64,000 nt of DNA from Mariniflexile fucanivorans (GTDB taxonomy: Bacteria > Bacteroidota > Bacteroidia > Flavobacteriales > Flavobacteriaceae), in NCBI RefSeq assembly GCF_004341235.1, contig NZ_SLUP01000001.1, positions 124,001 through 188,000 of the forward strand. The letters run 5' to 3'. This document shows positions 45,138 to 54,346 of the stretch, piece by piece; the first letter of the stretch is position 1; every line of letters begins with the position of its first letter. The notes below the pieces were generated by a model. It was not told the DNA's origin and made no database searches. It saw only the letters and a program-made list of their open reading frames with translations. A program made the position numbers and the translations under genes.

Positions 45138-46277
45138 ATGGTTTTAATTAGCATTATCATAAGTGTTTTATATTTATTTTTAATAGGAAGTTTTGCTTTT
45201 GGTTTTGATAAAGTGACACTTTTTAAGCTTGAAGATGTCCCCGCTAAAACAAAATTTTCAGTTGTTATTCCCTTTAGAAACGAAGCTGAAAATTTACCGG
45301 CTTTATTGAAAACTATGTATGCTTTAAATTATTCAAAGGAATTATTTGAAGTTATTTTTGTTGATGATGAGTCTGAAGATGATTCTGTAGAAATTATTGA
45401 AAATTCCATAAAAGAAAGATCCTTCGACTACTCTCAAGGAAACATTCAAGTTATTTTAAATGAACGTAAAACGAATTCACCAAAAAAAGATGCTATTTCA
45501 ACAGCTATAAAACAAGCAAACCACGAATGGATTATTACCACCGATGCCGATTGTTTAGTGCCTAAATACTGGCTCGATAGTTTTGATGAATACATTCAAA
45601 AAAACGATGCTAACTGCATTGCTGCACCCGTAACCTATATTATAAAAAATGCTTTTTTAGACAGGTTTCAGTTACTCGACCTGCTTAGTTTACAAGGCGC
45701 TACTATAGGTGGTTTTGGTATTAACAAACCTTTTTTATGCAATGGTGCTAATTTTGCTTATACCAAAGCTTTGTTCAACGAATTAAATGGTTTTGATGGC
45801 AATACCGAAACAGCCAGTGGCGACGATATTTTTATGCTAGAAAAAGCGGCAAAAACACACCCAAATCAACTCCATTATTTAAAATGCGAATTTGCCACAG
45901 TGTTTACTAAAACTCAACCAACTTGGAACGCGTTACTATCACAACGTGTGCGTTGGGCTGCTAAAACCAGCGCTTACAACAATTGGTTTGGCAAGTTTAC
46001 GGGATTGGTGGTTTTATTTATGAATGCCCTTGTTATTGCACTACTCATGCTTACAATAATCGGTACTTTTAATCTGAAAATTTTTATATACTTAGTGATT
46101 ATAAAATTTAATATCGATTTCTTTTTAATTTACAAATCGGCATTATTTTTTAATCAAAAAGGGGTTTTAAAAAGCTTTATTGTAAGTTTTATATATTATC
46201 CTTTTTTCTGTAGTTATGTGGCTTTTATTTCGCTTTTTTCAAGCTATAAGTGGAAGGGACGTACGTTTAAAAAGTAA
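45138..46277 (+). CDS. Membrane family-2 glycosyltransferase
   Basis: The 379-residue protein has an N-terminal helix, then VVIPFRNEAENLPALL, VFVDDESEDDS, TTDADCLVP (DxD), ETASGDDIFMLEKA (catalytic Asp) and QRVRWAAK (QxxRW). Three or four C-terminal helices follow. These are the GT2 features of membrane-anchored inverting transferases. It is co-transcribed with the flippase-like gene (2-bp gap). Substrate unknown. Confidence 0.85.
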   Translation: MVLISIIISVLYLFLIGSFAFGFDKVTLFKLEDVPAKTKFSVVIPFRNEAENLPALLKTMYALNYSKELFEVIFVDDESEDDSVEIIENSIKERSFDYSQGNIQVILNERKTNSPKKDAISTAIKQANHEWIITTDADCLVPKYWLDSFDEYIQKNDANCIAAPVTYIIKNAFLDRFQLLDLLSLQGATIGGFGINKPFLCNGANFAYTKALFNELNGFDGNTETASGDDIFMLEKAAKTHPNQLHYLKCEFATVFTKTQPTWNALLSQRVRWAAKTSAYNNWFGKFTGLVVLFMNALVIALLMLTIIGTFNLKIFIYLVIIKFNIDFFLIYKSALFFNQKGVLKSFIVSFIYYPFFCSYVAFISLFSSYKWKGRTFKK

Positions 46278-46279
46278 TC

Positions 46280-46756
46280 CTAATTTGCCTGAATAACAAC
46301 AGGTAGTTCAAATTCGGTTTTTACTTGTTGCCCACGTTTTATAGCTGGAAATACTTTTGGTAAGGAATCTAAACTTGAATAAATTAAATCCCCAATATTT
46401 GGTATTTCTTTCAATATTAAACTATCAGTTTCAATGTTTAAAAGAGATAAAACTCCAGTTTCAGACACCTGAAATTTTAAGTTTATAGTATCAGAAACAT
46501 CATGCGTAACAACAATAGATTTATTTTGAAGATAGTCTAAAATATGATTTGTTAAAATCTCTGTAAAACAGGCTGTTTTTTCACTTTTAGAATCTATAGA
46601 ATCACAAACCGAAAAGCTAGGATACACATCTACATCGTTCCAATTAAAAGTTTGCAACTCTTCTTTTAAAATAGCTTCAGGCGTTGTTTTTTTCGCATTG
46701 AAATACTCGCAAGACGTAAGCGTGAAGGCGACTATAAAAATACAAATTTGCTTCAT
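46280..46756 (-). CDS. Lipoprotein with TonB-C-like domain
   Basis: The 158-residue lipoprotein (FIVAFTLTSCEYF, Cys16) has a mature part that ends LPKVFPAIKRGQQVKTEFELPVVIQ. That is the form of a TonB C-terminal domain (LPKWKPA...GKPVxVxFxLPIxFxL), but the protein lacks a transmembrane anchor and proline linker. It may be a TonB-C-like accessory protein, not an energy transducer. Confidence 0.6.
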   Translation of the reverse strand: MKQICIFIVAFTLTSCEYFNAKKTTPEAILKEELQTFNWNDVDVYPSFSVCDSIDSKSEKTACFTEILTNHILDYLQNKSIVVTHDVSDTINLKFQVSETGVLSLLNIETDSLILKEIPNIGDLIYSSLDSLPKVFPAIKRGQQVKTEFELPVVIQAN

Positions 46757-47054
46757 ATTGAAAAACTAAAGCCGAAAAGTACGATTTTTTTGGTTTTTAT
46801 TATCGAACTCATACCGAAAATACTTTAAAAGAAGAAACCCTATGGGTCTCTCACATCCATAGGGTTTATGTAAATTGCTATTATCAACAAAAAAATTGAG
46901 GGATTACAAATTTTTAGAAGTGTTGACTATACAAAGATACGAATAAGATATGTTTTTGGATTACGGGAAACCCGTAACAATGTTATGGGTTAAACATAGA
47001 TTTCAAGTATAGCAAGCGAATAGAGGTAAAAAAAAACTGTTATTTTTTTAAAAT
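46757..47054. other. Intergenic stretch with two hairpins
   Basis: No gene is seen. An 11-bp perfect inverted repeat (AAACCCTATGG / CCATAGGGTTT, 46835-46867, 11-nt loop) may be a bidirectional terminator, though T-runs are short. A second perfect palindrome, TTACGGG-AAA-CCCGTAA, lies at 46961-46977. Between them is only AT-rich sequence. Confidence 0.6.
46961..46977. promoter_or_regulatory. Palindrome TTACGGGAAACCCGTAA, candidate regulator site
   Basis: A 7-bp perfect inverted repeat with a 3-nt centre lies in the region upstream of the lipoprotein gene (46756) and downstream of a LuxR-type response regulator gene. Its size suits a dimeric DNA-binding protein, such as that response regulator. 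No direct evidence of binding. Confidence 0.4.
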
Positions 47055-47729
47055 TTATATAAAACCCTTCTTTTTTGCTGCATTTACAAGGGTTTCATCC
47101 TGTCCATCATGTACTTCAAAAATCTCCCTTAATTGTTTTTTACGCTTTTCAACGGCGCTTAAAGAAAGATCTAAATGAGGCGCTAAATTCTTAGTTTTGA
47201 CACCTTGCGATAATAAGTGAAGTATTTTTCGGTTTTTTTCATCAACTACAATATTACTTGTAAGCGCTTTTCTTATATAACTATTTACCGTACCGCTATA
47301 AAATGGTGGGTTGTGAAGTACCGCTTGAAAAGCACTTGCTAGTTCGCTAGATGTTAAATCACTTTTAATCAAGAACCCCTCCGGATCGATGGTTTTAATT
47401 ATATTATGAATTCTAAACGATTCATTAAACATGGTTAAAATTATAATTTTCGCATGAGGCAAAACTTTTCGAGCGTAAGCAGCTAAGTCTTCACCAGAAG
47501 TCATTAATCCATCTTTTGATGGTGGCAAACTAATATCAACAAATAATACGTTATATAGATTTTGCTTTTCAACCGATTTATCCATAAATGCAATAGCCTC
47601 ATCACAATTGTTGGCAATATCTATTTCTAATTGCTGACTTTCTTTTTTCGTAAAAAGCAAGGTGTTTTGATAACCTTCAATAATCATTGGATGGTCATCA
47701 ATCATTAAAATTCTAATTTTTTGATTCAT
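47055..47729 (-). CDS. LuxR/NarL-family response regulator
   Basis: The 224-residue regulator has a receiver domain (Asp11/Asp12, phospho-acceptor Asp65 in VLFVDISLP, and GFLIKSD lysine). Its C-terminal helix-turn-helix is of the LuxR type (LLSQGVKTKNLAPHLDLSLS ... VEKRKKQLREIF). It lies 8 bp after the TPR histidine kinase gene and is almost certainly its partner. Confidence 0.9.
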   Translation of the reverse strand: MNQKIRILMIDDHPMIIEGYQNTLLFTKKESQQLEIDIANNCDEAIAFMDKSVEKQNLYNVLFVDISLPPSKDGLMTSGEDLAAYARKVLPHAKIIILTMFNESFRIHNIIKTIDPEGFLIKSDLTSSELASAFQAVLHNPPFYSGTVNSYIRKALTSNIVVDEKNRKILHLLSQGVKTKNLAPHLDLSLSAVEKRKKQLREIFEVHDGQDETLVNAAKKKGFI

Positions 47730-47737
47730 AAATTTGG

Positions 47738-49576
47738 TTAGCTTATAGGGACTTTAATAGTTACGGTTGTACCTGTATTTTTTTGAGATGTTATATCTAT
47801 AACACCATTTATTTCCTTAATTCTAGAATTCATGTTTTTTAAACCAATACCCGACTTCGTTTTATTAACATCAAATCCAGTTCCATCATCAATTAAGGTG
47901 AGCCAAATTACGTTATTTTTTAATTCAAAACTAACATTAACTTGAGTGGCATTAGCATGCTTATAAATATTGTGTAAAGATTCTTGAATAATTCTATAAA
48001 TATGAATCTTTTTCTTGTTAGAAACCTCATCCCAATTTATAATATCATCTTGTTTTAATTTACATGACAGATTATACACTTTTGTTTGGGTTTCTACTAA
48101 TGTTTTAATAATATCTATAAATCCGGAACCCGAAACAAAATCGGTATTTAATTCGTGCGATACTTTTCTAATATCTTCTTCAATAGTTTTTAGCTCGCCT
48201 ATATATTGTTCTCGGGTTTTTACGGCTTCCATTGAATTACTCATGTTAAGGCTATCCAAACTCAATCGGGCACCAAATAAGCGTCCCAAAACACCATCAT
48301 GTAGCTCTTCTGAAATACGTTTTTTCTCTAAAGTTCTTGCTTCTTCAATTTTTTCATTTTGAGAAAGCATGAGGTTATAAATCTCTTCATTAGTCTCTTG
48401 CTGTTCCTGTATAAATTTTAATTCTTTGTTTTTATTTCTCTGATTTATAACAATATACAACAAAAAAGAGGCTATCACTAAAATTCCCGAAATAACAAGT
48501 AACCAGGTACGTTCTTTCGCAATTTGAATATTTTCTTCTTCAATTTGATTGGTTTCAAAACGAATTCTGGCAAACTTATTTCTTATATTTCGTTCATTTT
48601 TTTGCAAACTATCATTTAAGCTTACATAGGATTTTAAATGATTGGCTGCTATCTCACCTTCTTCTATTTTTGAAAGTAATAAGAGTGATTTTAACAAATC
48701 GTCATTATGGTATTTCTCTGCAATATCCTTTGCCGTATAGGCATAATGTTTAGCTAATGCTTTATCTCCTTTATCATTATAATATTCTGCTAAGTTTTGA
48801 TTTATAATTATGGAATTATAACCCCTATAACTAATACTGTCGCTAATTTTTAATGCTTTGAAAAATAAACCTGGGAGTTGATCATGTTTCTGTGATAAAT
48901 ATAAAGTATGTGCATAATTATTCAATACTACAGCATAATAATCAGGGTGCTCTCTAATTATTTTTTTATTATTTAAAATTTGCATATAGCACTTTATCGC
49001 TGTACTAAATTGCAAAGATTTTTTATATGTATTTCCAAGATTGCTTATTGAAGTACCTATTAAATATTGATTATCACCTTTCAATTTCTTTTTTAACTCA
49101 ATAGACTTTTCAAAATATTCTATAGATTCCTCATACTGTTCAAGTTCTTTAAAAACAATTCCTAAATTATTATAAACAAATGATTTACCTACAATAACTG
49201 GCTGTGTTTCTTGTAATTGATCAAATAGAGATAACGATTCAATGGATGTAACCTCGCTACCAATAAAATCTTTTTCGTTTTTTTGTATTACTGAAATGCC
49301 ATATAGCGTTAAAGCCAATTCATATTTAGCATTTAATAATTTGAATAGTTTTTCAGCTTTATGATAATGAAAAAAAGCACTATCGGTAAAAGGTGTTGAT
49401 TTTCTATAAAATTCCGCTATTTTATAATGTGTATTGGCAACTGAAGTAGAATCGACTTTATTGAACTGTGAAAAAAGTTGTTTTAACGAATCAATTTTCT
49501 TTAAATCATAGCTTTTTTGACAAAAGGATGTATTACAAAAAAACAAAATAACTATAAAAAAGAATTTAAATTTCAA
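47738..49576 (-). CDS. TPR-containing sensor histidine kinase
   Basis: This 612-residue kinase has a signal/membrane start, a periplasmic-side TPR array (about 45-320: YNNLGIVFKELEQYEESIEY, ISNLGNTYKKSLQFSTAIKC), a coiled coil and one transmembrane helix at about 365-385. The DHp of HisKA_3 type (KKRISEELHDGVLGRLFGAR, His near 427) follows, with a HATPase end (LIDDGTGFDVNKTKSGIGLKN). It pairs with the LuxR-type regulator. The TPR sensor part suggests it detects a protein or peptide in the periplasm, but the ligand is unknown. Confidence 0.9.
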   Translation of the reverse strand: MKFKFFFIVILFFCNTSFCQKSYDLKKIDSLKQLFSQFNKVDSTSVANTHYKIAEFYRKSTPFTDSAFFHYHKAEKLFKLLNAKYELALTLYGISVIQKNEKDFIGSEVTSIESLSLFDQLQETQPVIVGKSFVYNNLGIVFKELEQYEESIEYFEKSIELKKKLKGDNQYLIGTSISNLGNTYKKSLQFSTAIKCYMQILNNKKIIREHPDYYAVVLNNYAHTLYLSQKHDQLPGLFFKALKISDSISYRGYNSIIINQNLAEYYNDKGDKALAKHYAYTAKDIAEKYHNDDLLKSLLLLSKIEEGEIAANHLKSYVSLNDSLQKNERNIRNKFARIRFETNQIEEENIQIAKERTWLLVISGILVIASFLLYIVINQRNKNKELKFIQEQQETNEEIYNLMLSQNEKIEEARTLEKKRISEELHDGVLGRLFGARLSLDSLNMSNSMEAVKTREQYIGELKTIEEDIRKVSHELNTDFVSGSGFIDIIKTLVETQTKVYNLSCKLKQDDIINWDEVSNKKKIHIYRIIQESLHNIYKHANATQVNVSFELKNNVIWLTLIDDGTGFDVNKTKSGIGLKNMNSRIKEINGVIDITSQKNTGTTVTIKVPIS

Positions 49577-49628
49577 TAAGATGAATTATTAAGGATTCCT
49601 TCAAAAGTATTTATAATTTTTTAATAAA

Positions 49629-49660
49629 AAAAGCTCTTTACCTAGGTAAAGAGCTTTTAT
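49629..49660 (-). terminator. Strong palindromic terminator between small lipoprotein and histidine kinase genes
   Basis: AAGCTCTTTACC with its perfect complement centred on CCTAGG gives a 26-bp palindrome, with A/T tracts on both sides. It separates the 48-residue lipoprotein gene from the kinase, so they have separate transcripts. Confidence 0.75.
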
Positions 49661-49680
49661 AAAAGTAATCATATTTTTAT

Positions 49681-49827
49681 TTAGTTATCAGTATCACCTC
49701 CAGTATAAACTGTTTCTTGAGTTTGAGGAGACTTTAGTACATCATCCTCGTTTAAATCTTGTTTAGTACAAGAAGTTAATGATGCGAAAAGTACTGCTAC
49801 AATTAAAGTAATTTTTAAAGCTTTCAT
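49681..49827 (-). CDS. 48-residue lipoprotein
   Basis: A small gene reads MKALKITLIVAVLFASLTSC (lipobox Cys20), then a 28-residue acidic mature peptide containing QETVYTGGDTDN. The start and stop are clear, and it is followed by a strong terminator. No known family. It lies just upstream of a TPR histidine kinase, where a small exported peptide could serve as a signal or be unrelated. Confidence 0.65.
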   Translation of the reverse strand: MKALKITLIVAVLFASLTSCTKQDLNEDDVLKSPQTQETVYTGGDTDN

Positions 49828-50181
49828 AAATATTTGATTTTAAGGTTATATTATTATTTTTAAAATTCTAAAACAAAAGTTGACTAGATTTTGAAAACAA
49901 AATCAGTTCTAGAGGGAAAAATGGATAATTAACTTAAAATCAAACGCGCAAAAAAGCACACAGATTTCTTTAATATTATTTTGAGGGAAATATGACTTTT
50001 CAGTCAAAAAATGGATTAACTATTTTAAACAACTAAGGGAGTAATATTTAATATGCCGTTTAAAGACTACAAACGTACGACCATTTGATTCTTTATAAAA
50101 AATATAATCGATTAAATGTGTTATTTTATCGATTAATAGATTAAATACATGTTTTAATCGGTATTTTTTTAAGGTCGTTAC
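49828..50181. other. Intergenic stretch with AATCGATT-like sites
   Basis: No gene is seen in 354 bp. At 50105-50165 there is a cluster of related palindromic pieces: TAATCGATTA, TATCGATTAATA, and GATTAAA...TTTTAATC. These resemble LacI-family operators. They lie next to the stop of the LacI-type gene and upstream of the small lipoprotein gene. Confidence 0.5.
50105..50165. promoter_or_regulatory. Cluster of AATCGATT-like palindromes, candidate LacI operators
   Basis: Three or four overlapping copies of a (T)AATCGATTA half-palindrome occur within 60 bp, ending at a TTTTAATCGG. LacI/GalR-type regulators often bind 14-20 bp palindromes with central CG. Assigning them to the adjacent regulator is inference. 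Confidence 0.45.
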
Positions 50182-51186
50182 CTACAAAGTGGATTTGCTT
50201 TTTATTAAAGTCGTCTTTACAATTTTGGTTTTAACGTCTATCTCAATTGATTTATTTTGCAACCTATTAATTAATAATTGAGCAGCATTGGCTCCAATTT
50301 CTTTAGCATGTTGCCTTATAGTCGTTAATTTTGGAATGGTATGAAAAGAATCTGACTTGCTTGCATAAGCAATTACAGACATGTTTTTAGGCACTTTTAA
50401 ACCTAATTTAACCCCTGTGTTTAAGGCTATAATTCCTGAAGAGCTATCGGCCGCTATAACGCCATCTATGGTTGTATTTTTCTTAAAAAAAGACATTATT
50501 TTTTTTTGTTGGTCGTCTTTCTTTTTAATTTTTAAAACCAAAGGTTCAAAGGTATTAGTTTCCAATATCGCTTTTCTATAACCACGTTCTCTTAATTTAC
50601 CAACACTTATACCATCCAATGTACTTATAAATACAATGTTTTTTCGCTTTTCCAATAGCAAACTTTTGGTAGCATTATAAGTGGCATCAAAATCATCCAC
50701 TATAACCTTATCACAAAGCACATCATGTGCTACCCTATCAAACATAACAATTGGTAAGCCTTGACTTATTGTTTTTTTAAAATGCTCTATTTCATTTTTT
50801 ACTTGGGTTTCTTCTGCCAGACATAAAATAAAACCATCAACACTGCCGTTTGCCAATAACCTAAGACTTTCTTTTTCTTGTTCTAAAGACTCGTTGGAAA
50901 TACACGTAATAATATTATAACCATATTTTGTGGCCTCTCTTTCAACACCAAAAAGAACTTTTGCTAAAAAATGATTCAATATATCTGGAATAATAACACC
51001 TATAGTTTTAGTCTTATTTTGCTTTAAACTTAAAGCGACTTTATTGGGTTTGTAATTATATAATTCCGCAAGCTCTTTTACACGCTTTACCGTTTCTTCA
51101 CCAATTTCCTCACTATTATTCAATGCTTTAGAAACCGTAGATATTGAAACATTTAACTCTTTTGCCAATTGTTTTAAGGTAACCAT
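50182..51186 (-). CDS. LacI/GalR-family transcriptional regulator
   Basis: The 334-residue regulator has an N-terminal LacI helix-turn-helix and hinge (TLKQLAKELNVSISTVSKAL, NYKPNKVALSLKQNK) and a periplasmic-binding-protein-like sugar domain (TIGVIIPDILNHFLAKVLFG). It probably responds to a sugar or metabolite. It is divergent to a HAD phosphatase gene, with a 243-bp gap between the starts. Confidence 0.9.
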   Translation of the reverse strand: MVTLKQLAKELNVSISTVSKALNNSEEIGEETVKRVKELAELYNYKPNKVALSLKQNKTKTIGVIIPDILNHFLAKVLFGVEREATKYGYNIITCISNESLEQEKESLRLLANGSVDGFILCLAEETQVKNEIEHFKKTISQGLPIVMFDRVAHDVLCDKVIVDDFDATYNATKSLLLEKRKNIVFISTLDGISVGKLRERGYRKAILETNTFEPLVLKIKKKDDQQKKIMSFFKKNTTIDGVIAADSSSGIIALNTGVKLGLKVPKNMSVIAYASKSDSFHTIPKLTTIRQHAKEIGANAAQLLINRLQNKSIEIDVKTKIVKTTLIKSKSTL

Positions 51187-51404
51187 AATTTTTTAACGTG
51201 TAAATTAAATTTATTGCAATTTACAAAAATACATGTATCTAAAATATTAAAATTTATCACATCTATTTGCATCTGCCTATTTATTGTTAAATAAACCATT
51301 CTCATAATCATTTTTTATTCCGTGTCTCAATTTTAATGATGGAAATTTCATGGATAAGAGCAATAGATTAGCAATTATCTAACATATATTAAGTTTTAGA
51401 ATGG

Positions 51405-51412
51405 TATTTTTG
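51405..51412 (+). promoter_or_regulatory. Bacteroidota -7 box (TATTTTTG)
   Basis: TATTTTTG matches TAnnTTTG and lies 17 nt before the HAD-phosphatase start codon. The -33 box is not clear. Confidence 0.55.
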
Positions 51413-51429
51413 TTCTTATAATATATGTT

Positions 51430-52236
51430 ATGAATTTTTCAAAAGTAAAACTTGTAGTTACAGATATGGACGGTACTTTGCTTAATCCAAAAAGCGAAGT
51501 GAGTCCGCGTTTTTTTAATCAGTTTAAAGAACTAAAAAAAAGGAATATACATTTTGTTGCTGCTAGTGGCAGACAATATCAAAGTATTTTAGATAAATTA
51601 GACGTTATAAAAGATGATATTTCTATTATTGCTGAAAATGGCGGTATGATGAAGCATAACAATGAAGAACATATTTTATTGAAACTAAGCCTAGAGAACA
51701 TCAAAAACTCTATTGATGTTTTACGTAAAATAGATAGTGTTTTTATTGTTTTATGCGGAAGAAAATCGGCTTATATAGAAACTACTGATCAAGAATTTAT
51801 TTCAAGATTTAGAAGATACTATTCTGAATATCAAATTGTTGATGATTTAAATAAAGTGATTGATGACGATTTCCTAAAAATAGCTGTTTACCATTTTGAA
51901 AGTTCAGAAAAAAACGTGTTACCGCATTTAAATGCTCTAAAAAACAACATGCAAATTATTGTTTCTGGTCAAAATTGGTTAGACATTTCTCATGCTGATG
52001 CCAATAAAGGGTATGCACTAAGTAGGCTTCAAAAAAGCTTGGGAGTTACCAAAGATGAAACTATGGTTTTTGGCGATTACAATAACGATTTAGAAATGTT
52101 AGAACTCGCTTATTTTAGTTATGCCATGGAAAATGCTCATAGCGAGGTTAAAAAGATAGCACGTTTTCAAACAAAAAGCAACTCAGAAGAAGGTGTAGAA
52201 ACCATTCTTGAAGAGCTTATTAACAATACCAACTAA
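51430..52236 (+). CDS. Cof-type HAD hydrolase
   Basis: This 268-residue HAD-superfamily phosphatase has motif I at VVTDMDGTLL (nucleophile Asp12 and Asp14), a Ser/Thr motif II near VAASGRQYQS, a Lys in HADANKGYAL and motif IV FGDYNNDLEML. The large Cof/IIB-type cap lies between. Such enzymes dephosphorylate sugar phosphates or nucleotides, and specificity is not visible. Divergent from the LacI gene. Confidence 0.9.
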   Translation: MNFSKVKLVVTDMDGTLLNPKSEVSPRFFNQFKELKKRNIHFVAASGRQYQSILDKLDVIKDDISIIAENGGMMKHNNEEHILLKLSLENIKNSIDVLRKIDSVFIVLCGRKSAYIETTDQEFISRFRRYYSEYQIVDDLNKVIDDDFLKIAVYHFESSEKNVLPHLNALKNNMQIIVSGQNWLDISHADANKGYALSRLQKSLGVTKDETMVFGDYNNDLEMLELAYFSYAMENAHSEVKKIARFQTKSNSEEGVETILEELINNTN

Positions 52237-52270
52237 TAGTTTAAACCTTACATAAAAAATCTTGTAAAGA

Positions 52271-52318
52271 AAAAACCAGGTTTAATTAAATATAACTAAA
52301 CCTGGTTTTATTTTTTTT
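52271..52318 (+). terminator. Rho-independent terminator after the HAD gene
   Basis: AAAACCAGGTTTA and TAAACCTGGTTTT form a 13-bp perfect stem with a loop of about 12 nt, followed by a long run of T. Confidence 0.85.
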
Positions 52319-52335
52319 AAGATATGCGAGACTAC

Positions 52336-52476
52336 TTATTTACCTAAAATTCTAAACATCCCAGTTCCACAAGTTGGGCATTTACCTTTCATTGCTTTTC
52401 TACCATTTTTCATAGTAACTTCAGCAGCATCTTTTATCTCTTTTTTTTCTTTACACTTTACACAGTATCCTTCCAT
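52336..52476 (-). CDS. DUF5679-type zinc-ribbon miniprotein
   Basis: The 46-residue protein MEGYCVKCKEKKEIKDAAEV...KGKCPTCGTGMFRI has two CxxC pairs (CVKC, CPTC) that likely bind one zinc. It matches the DUF5679 pattern of tiny conserved cytosolic proteins. Start ATG at 52476, stop at 52336. Function unknown. Confidence 0.85.
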   Translation of the reverse strand: MEGYCVKCKEKKEIKDAAEVTMKNGRKAMKGKCPTCGTGMFRILGK

Positions 52477-52705
52477 GATTTATTGAATTTTATTTTATTA
52501 GTAATAATTTTTATAAATGTAAGTTTTATTCTAAGTGCGTGCAAATAAAAAATAAATATTATCCGCTTTTTACAACAAAATCGTGCTTAAAACCACTTTT
52601 ACAGGCACAAATATACTTATTGAGCTTAATTGCATCCATATAATTTCTAACATCAGAATAGAAATAAGGTAAAAATAATCCTTTAAAAAAACTTATTTTG
52701 AATTT

Positions 52706-54346
52706 TTAAAATAACTTCTCATAGTATTCATCTGCCATTCTTTGTGATGTAAAATCAGGAATAACACCGTCCATTCCCTTAAATACAATGTCCTGCCATT
52801 TATCAGGATTTTCATAGTAGGTTGGAATCACTTTATTTTCTAAAATATCGTATAAGTTATTCGTATCCATTTTATCCTGATCCCAGGTTGGTAGGTGATA
52901 GTCCAGCGCAGGTAAAACAAAGCAGTTTTGGTTATCTTTTTCAAATTCTGGAATCCAACCATCATTAGTCGAAACGTTTACTGATCCATTCATAGCGGCC
53001 GTCATACCACTGGTTCCCGATGCTTCTCTTGTAATACGAGGTGTGTTCAACCAAATATCAGATCCACATTTAAGTTTTTTTGATAATTCAATTTCATAAC
53101 CAATCAACACTGCAAGATTTGGTTCATTTTTAGATTGATATATTAAATGATTAAAGAGGTCGATAGCACCATAATCAAACGGATATGGTTTTCCTGCCCA
53201 AATAATCTGAACCGGATATTTTTCGTTGGAAATTAATCTCTTAAAACGATCAAAATCATGCAATAGCAAATCGGCTCTTTTATAGCCAGCAAACCGTCGT
53301 GCCCAAACAAAAGTTAACACATTGGGGTCAAATTGTTTTCCGGTTTGGTGTAAAACTTCATCACATAACTCACTTTTCAAATCGTTTTTTCTTTTCTTAT
53401 AAGCATCTGCATCTCTAGCAGTCCAAGCATTTTTAATGCTTTCATCCTGCCAAAATTTTTGATTTTGTGCATTTGTAATAGGAATAATTTCGCAAACCCC
53501 ATCATAGTCTTTCCACATATCGTTAGCCACTTTTGCATGAAGTTTTGAAACACCATTTGCTTTTTTAGCCATTCGTAATGCCGAAACGGTATAATTGATC
53601 ATTCCGCCGTTAACCATTTCATTATGAAGTTCTTCATCAGATAGTAATCTGCCAAAAAAACCACTTCTATTGAGTTGTCGTGCTTCTCGCTCTTCATTAC
53701 CCGCCTTTTCTGGCGTATGGGTCGTGAACACCATTTGATTTTTTGACACACCTCTATCTCTTAAATAGTAAAAAGCCGGTAAAGCATGACCTTCATTTAA
53801 ATGGTAAGTATCTGCACCTCCTAATGCCTCCACTACCTTTGCGCCTCCTATACCAAGCACAATGCTTTGAGAAACACGTGTAACTGGGTTATTATCGTAT
53901 AAATGATTGGTAATTGTTCTTGATAAATGGTCGTTATTTTCAACATCTGTACTTAAAAAATACATAGGAACTGTTCCAAAAATTTCAGGCTTTAAAACAT
54001 AAGCTCTTACTTTTACATGAGGATTGTCATGAAGCGTAATTTCTACTTCAATACCTGTATCTTCAAGAAAATCAAAATGTTTTACATTAAAATCCGTTCT
54101 TAATGTTTGGTCTTCATTTCTAGCTTGATCATAATAGCCATATTTCCAAAGCATGCCAATACCAATCATATTTTGTTTTAATTCAAATCCAGAACGCATG
54201 TGGGAACCTGCCAAAAAACCCAATCCTCCCGAATAAATATTGAAAGATTGGTCAATCCCAAATTCCATGCTAAAGTAAGCGACTTTTTTACTGTATTTAT
54301 TTTCCGGCGTGTATGGGTGGTGCCATTTACTATACATATGTTCCAT
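52706..54346 (-). CDS. glgP: Alpha-glucan phosphorylase family protein, short form
   Basis: The 546-residue GT35-type protein has early motifs YFSMEFGIDQSFNIYSGGLGFLAGSH and the conserved HLNEGHALPAFYYL and VWARRFAGYKRADLL. It also has RITREASGTSGMTAAMNGS near residue 446. In active glycogen phosphorylases the pyridoxal-phosphate lysine lies in GTSxMK, but here the position is Thr (codon ACG). The protein may have lost the cofactor or belong to a clade that uses another residue. It is shorter than the 800-residue classical enzyme, but this length is normal for the AgpA-like group. Confidence 0.8.
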   Translation of the reverse strand: MEHMYSKWHHPYTPENKYSKKVAYFSMEFGIDQSFNIYSGGLGFLAGSHMRSGFELKQNMIGIGMLWKYGYYDQARNEDQTLRTDFNVKHFDFLEDTGIEVEITLHDNPHVKVRAYVLKPEIFGTVPMYFLSTDVENNDHLSRTITNHLYDNNPVTRVSQSIVLGIGGAKVVEALGGADTYHLNEGHALPAFYYLRDRGVSKNQMVFTTHTPEKAGNEEREARQLNRSGFFGRLLSDEELHNEMVNGGMINYTVSALRMAKKANGVSKLHAKVANDMWKDYDGVCEIIPITNAQNQKFWQDESIKNAWTARDADAYKKRKNDLKSELCDEVLHQTGKQFDPNVLTFVWARRFAGYKRADLLLHDFDRFKRLISNEKYPVQIIWAGKPYPFDYGAIDLFNHLIYQSKNEPNLAVLIGYEIELSKKLKCGSDIWLNTPRITREASGTSGMTAAMNGSVNVSTNDGWIPEFEKDNQNCFVLPALDYHLPTWDQDKMDTNNLYDILENKVIPTYYENPDKWQDIVFKGMDGVIPDFTSQRMADEYYEKLF

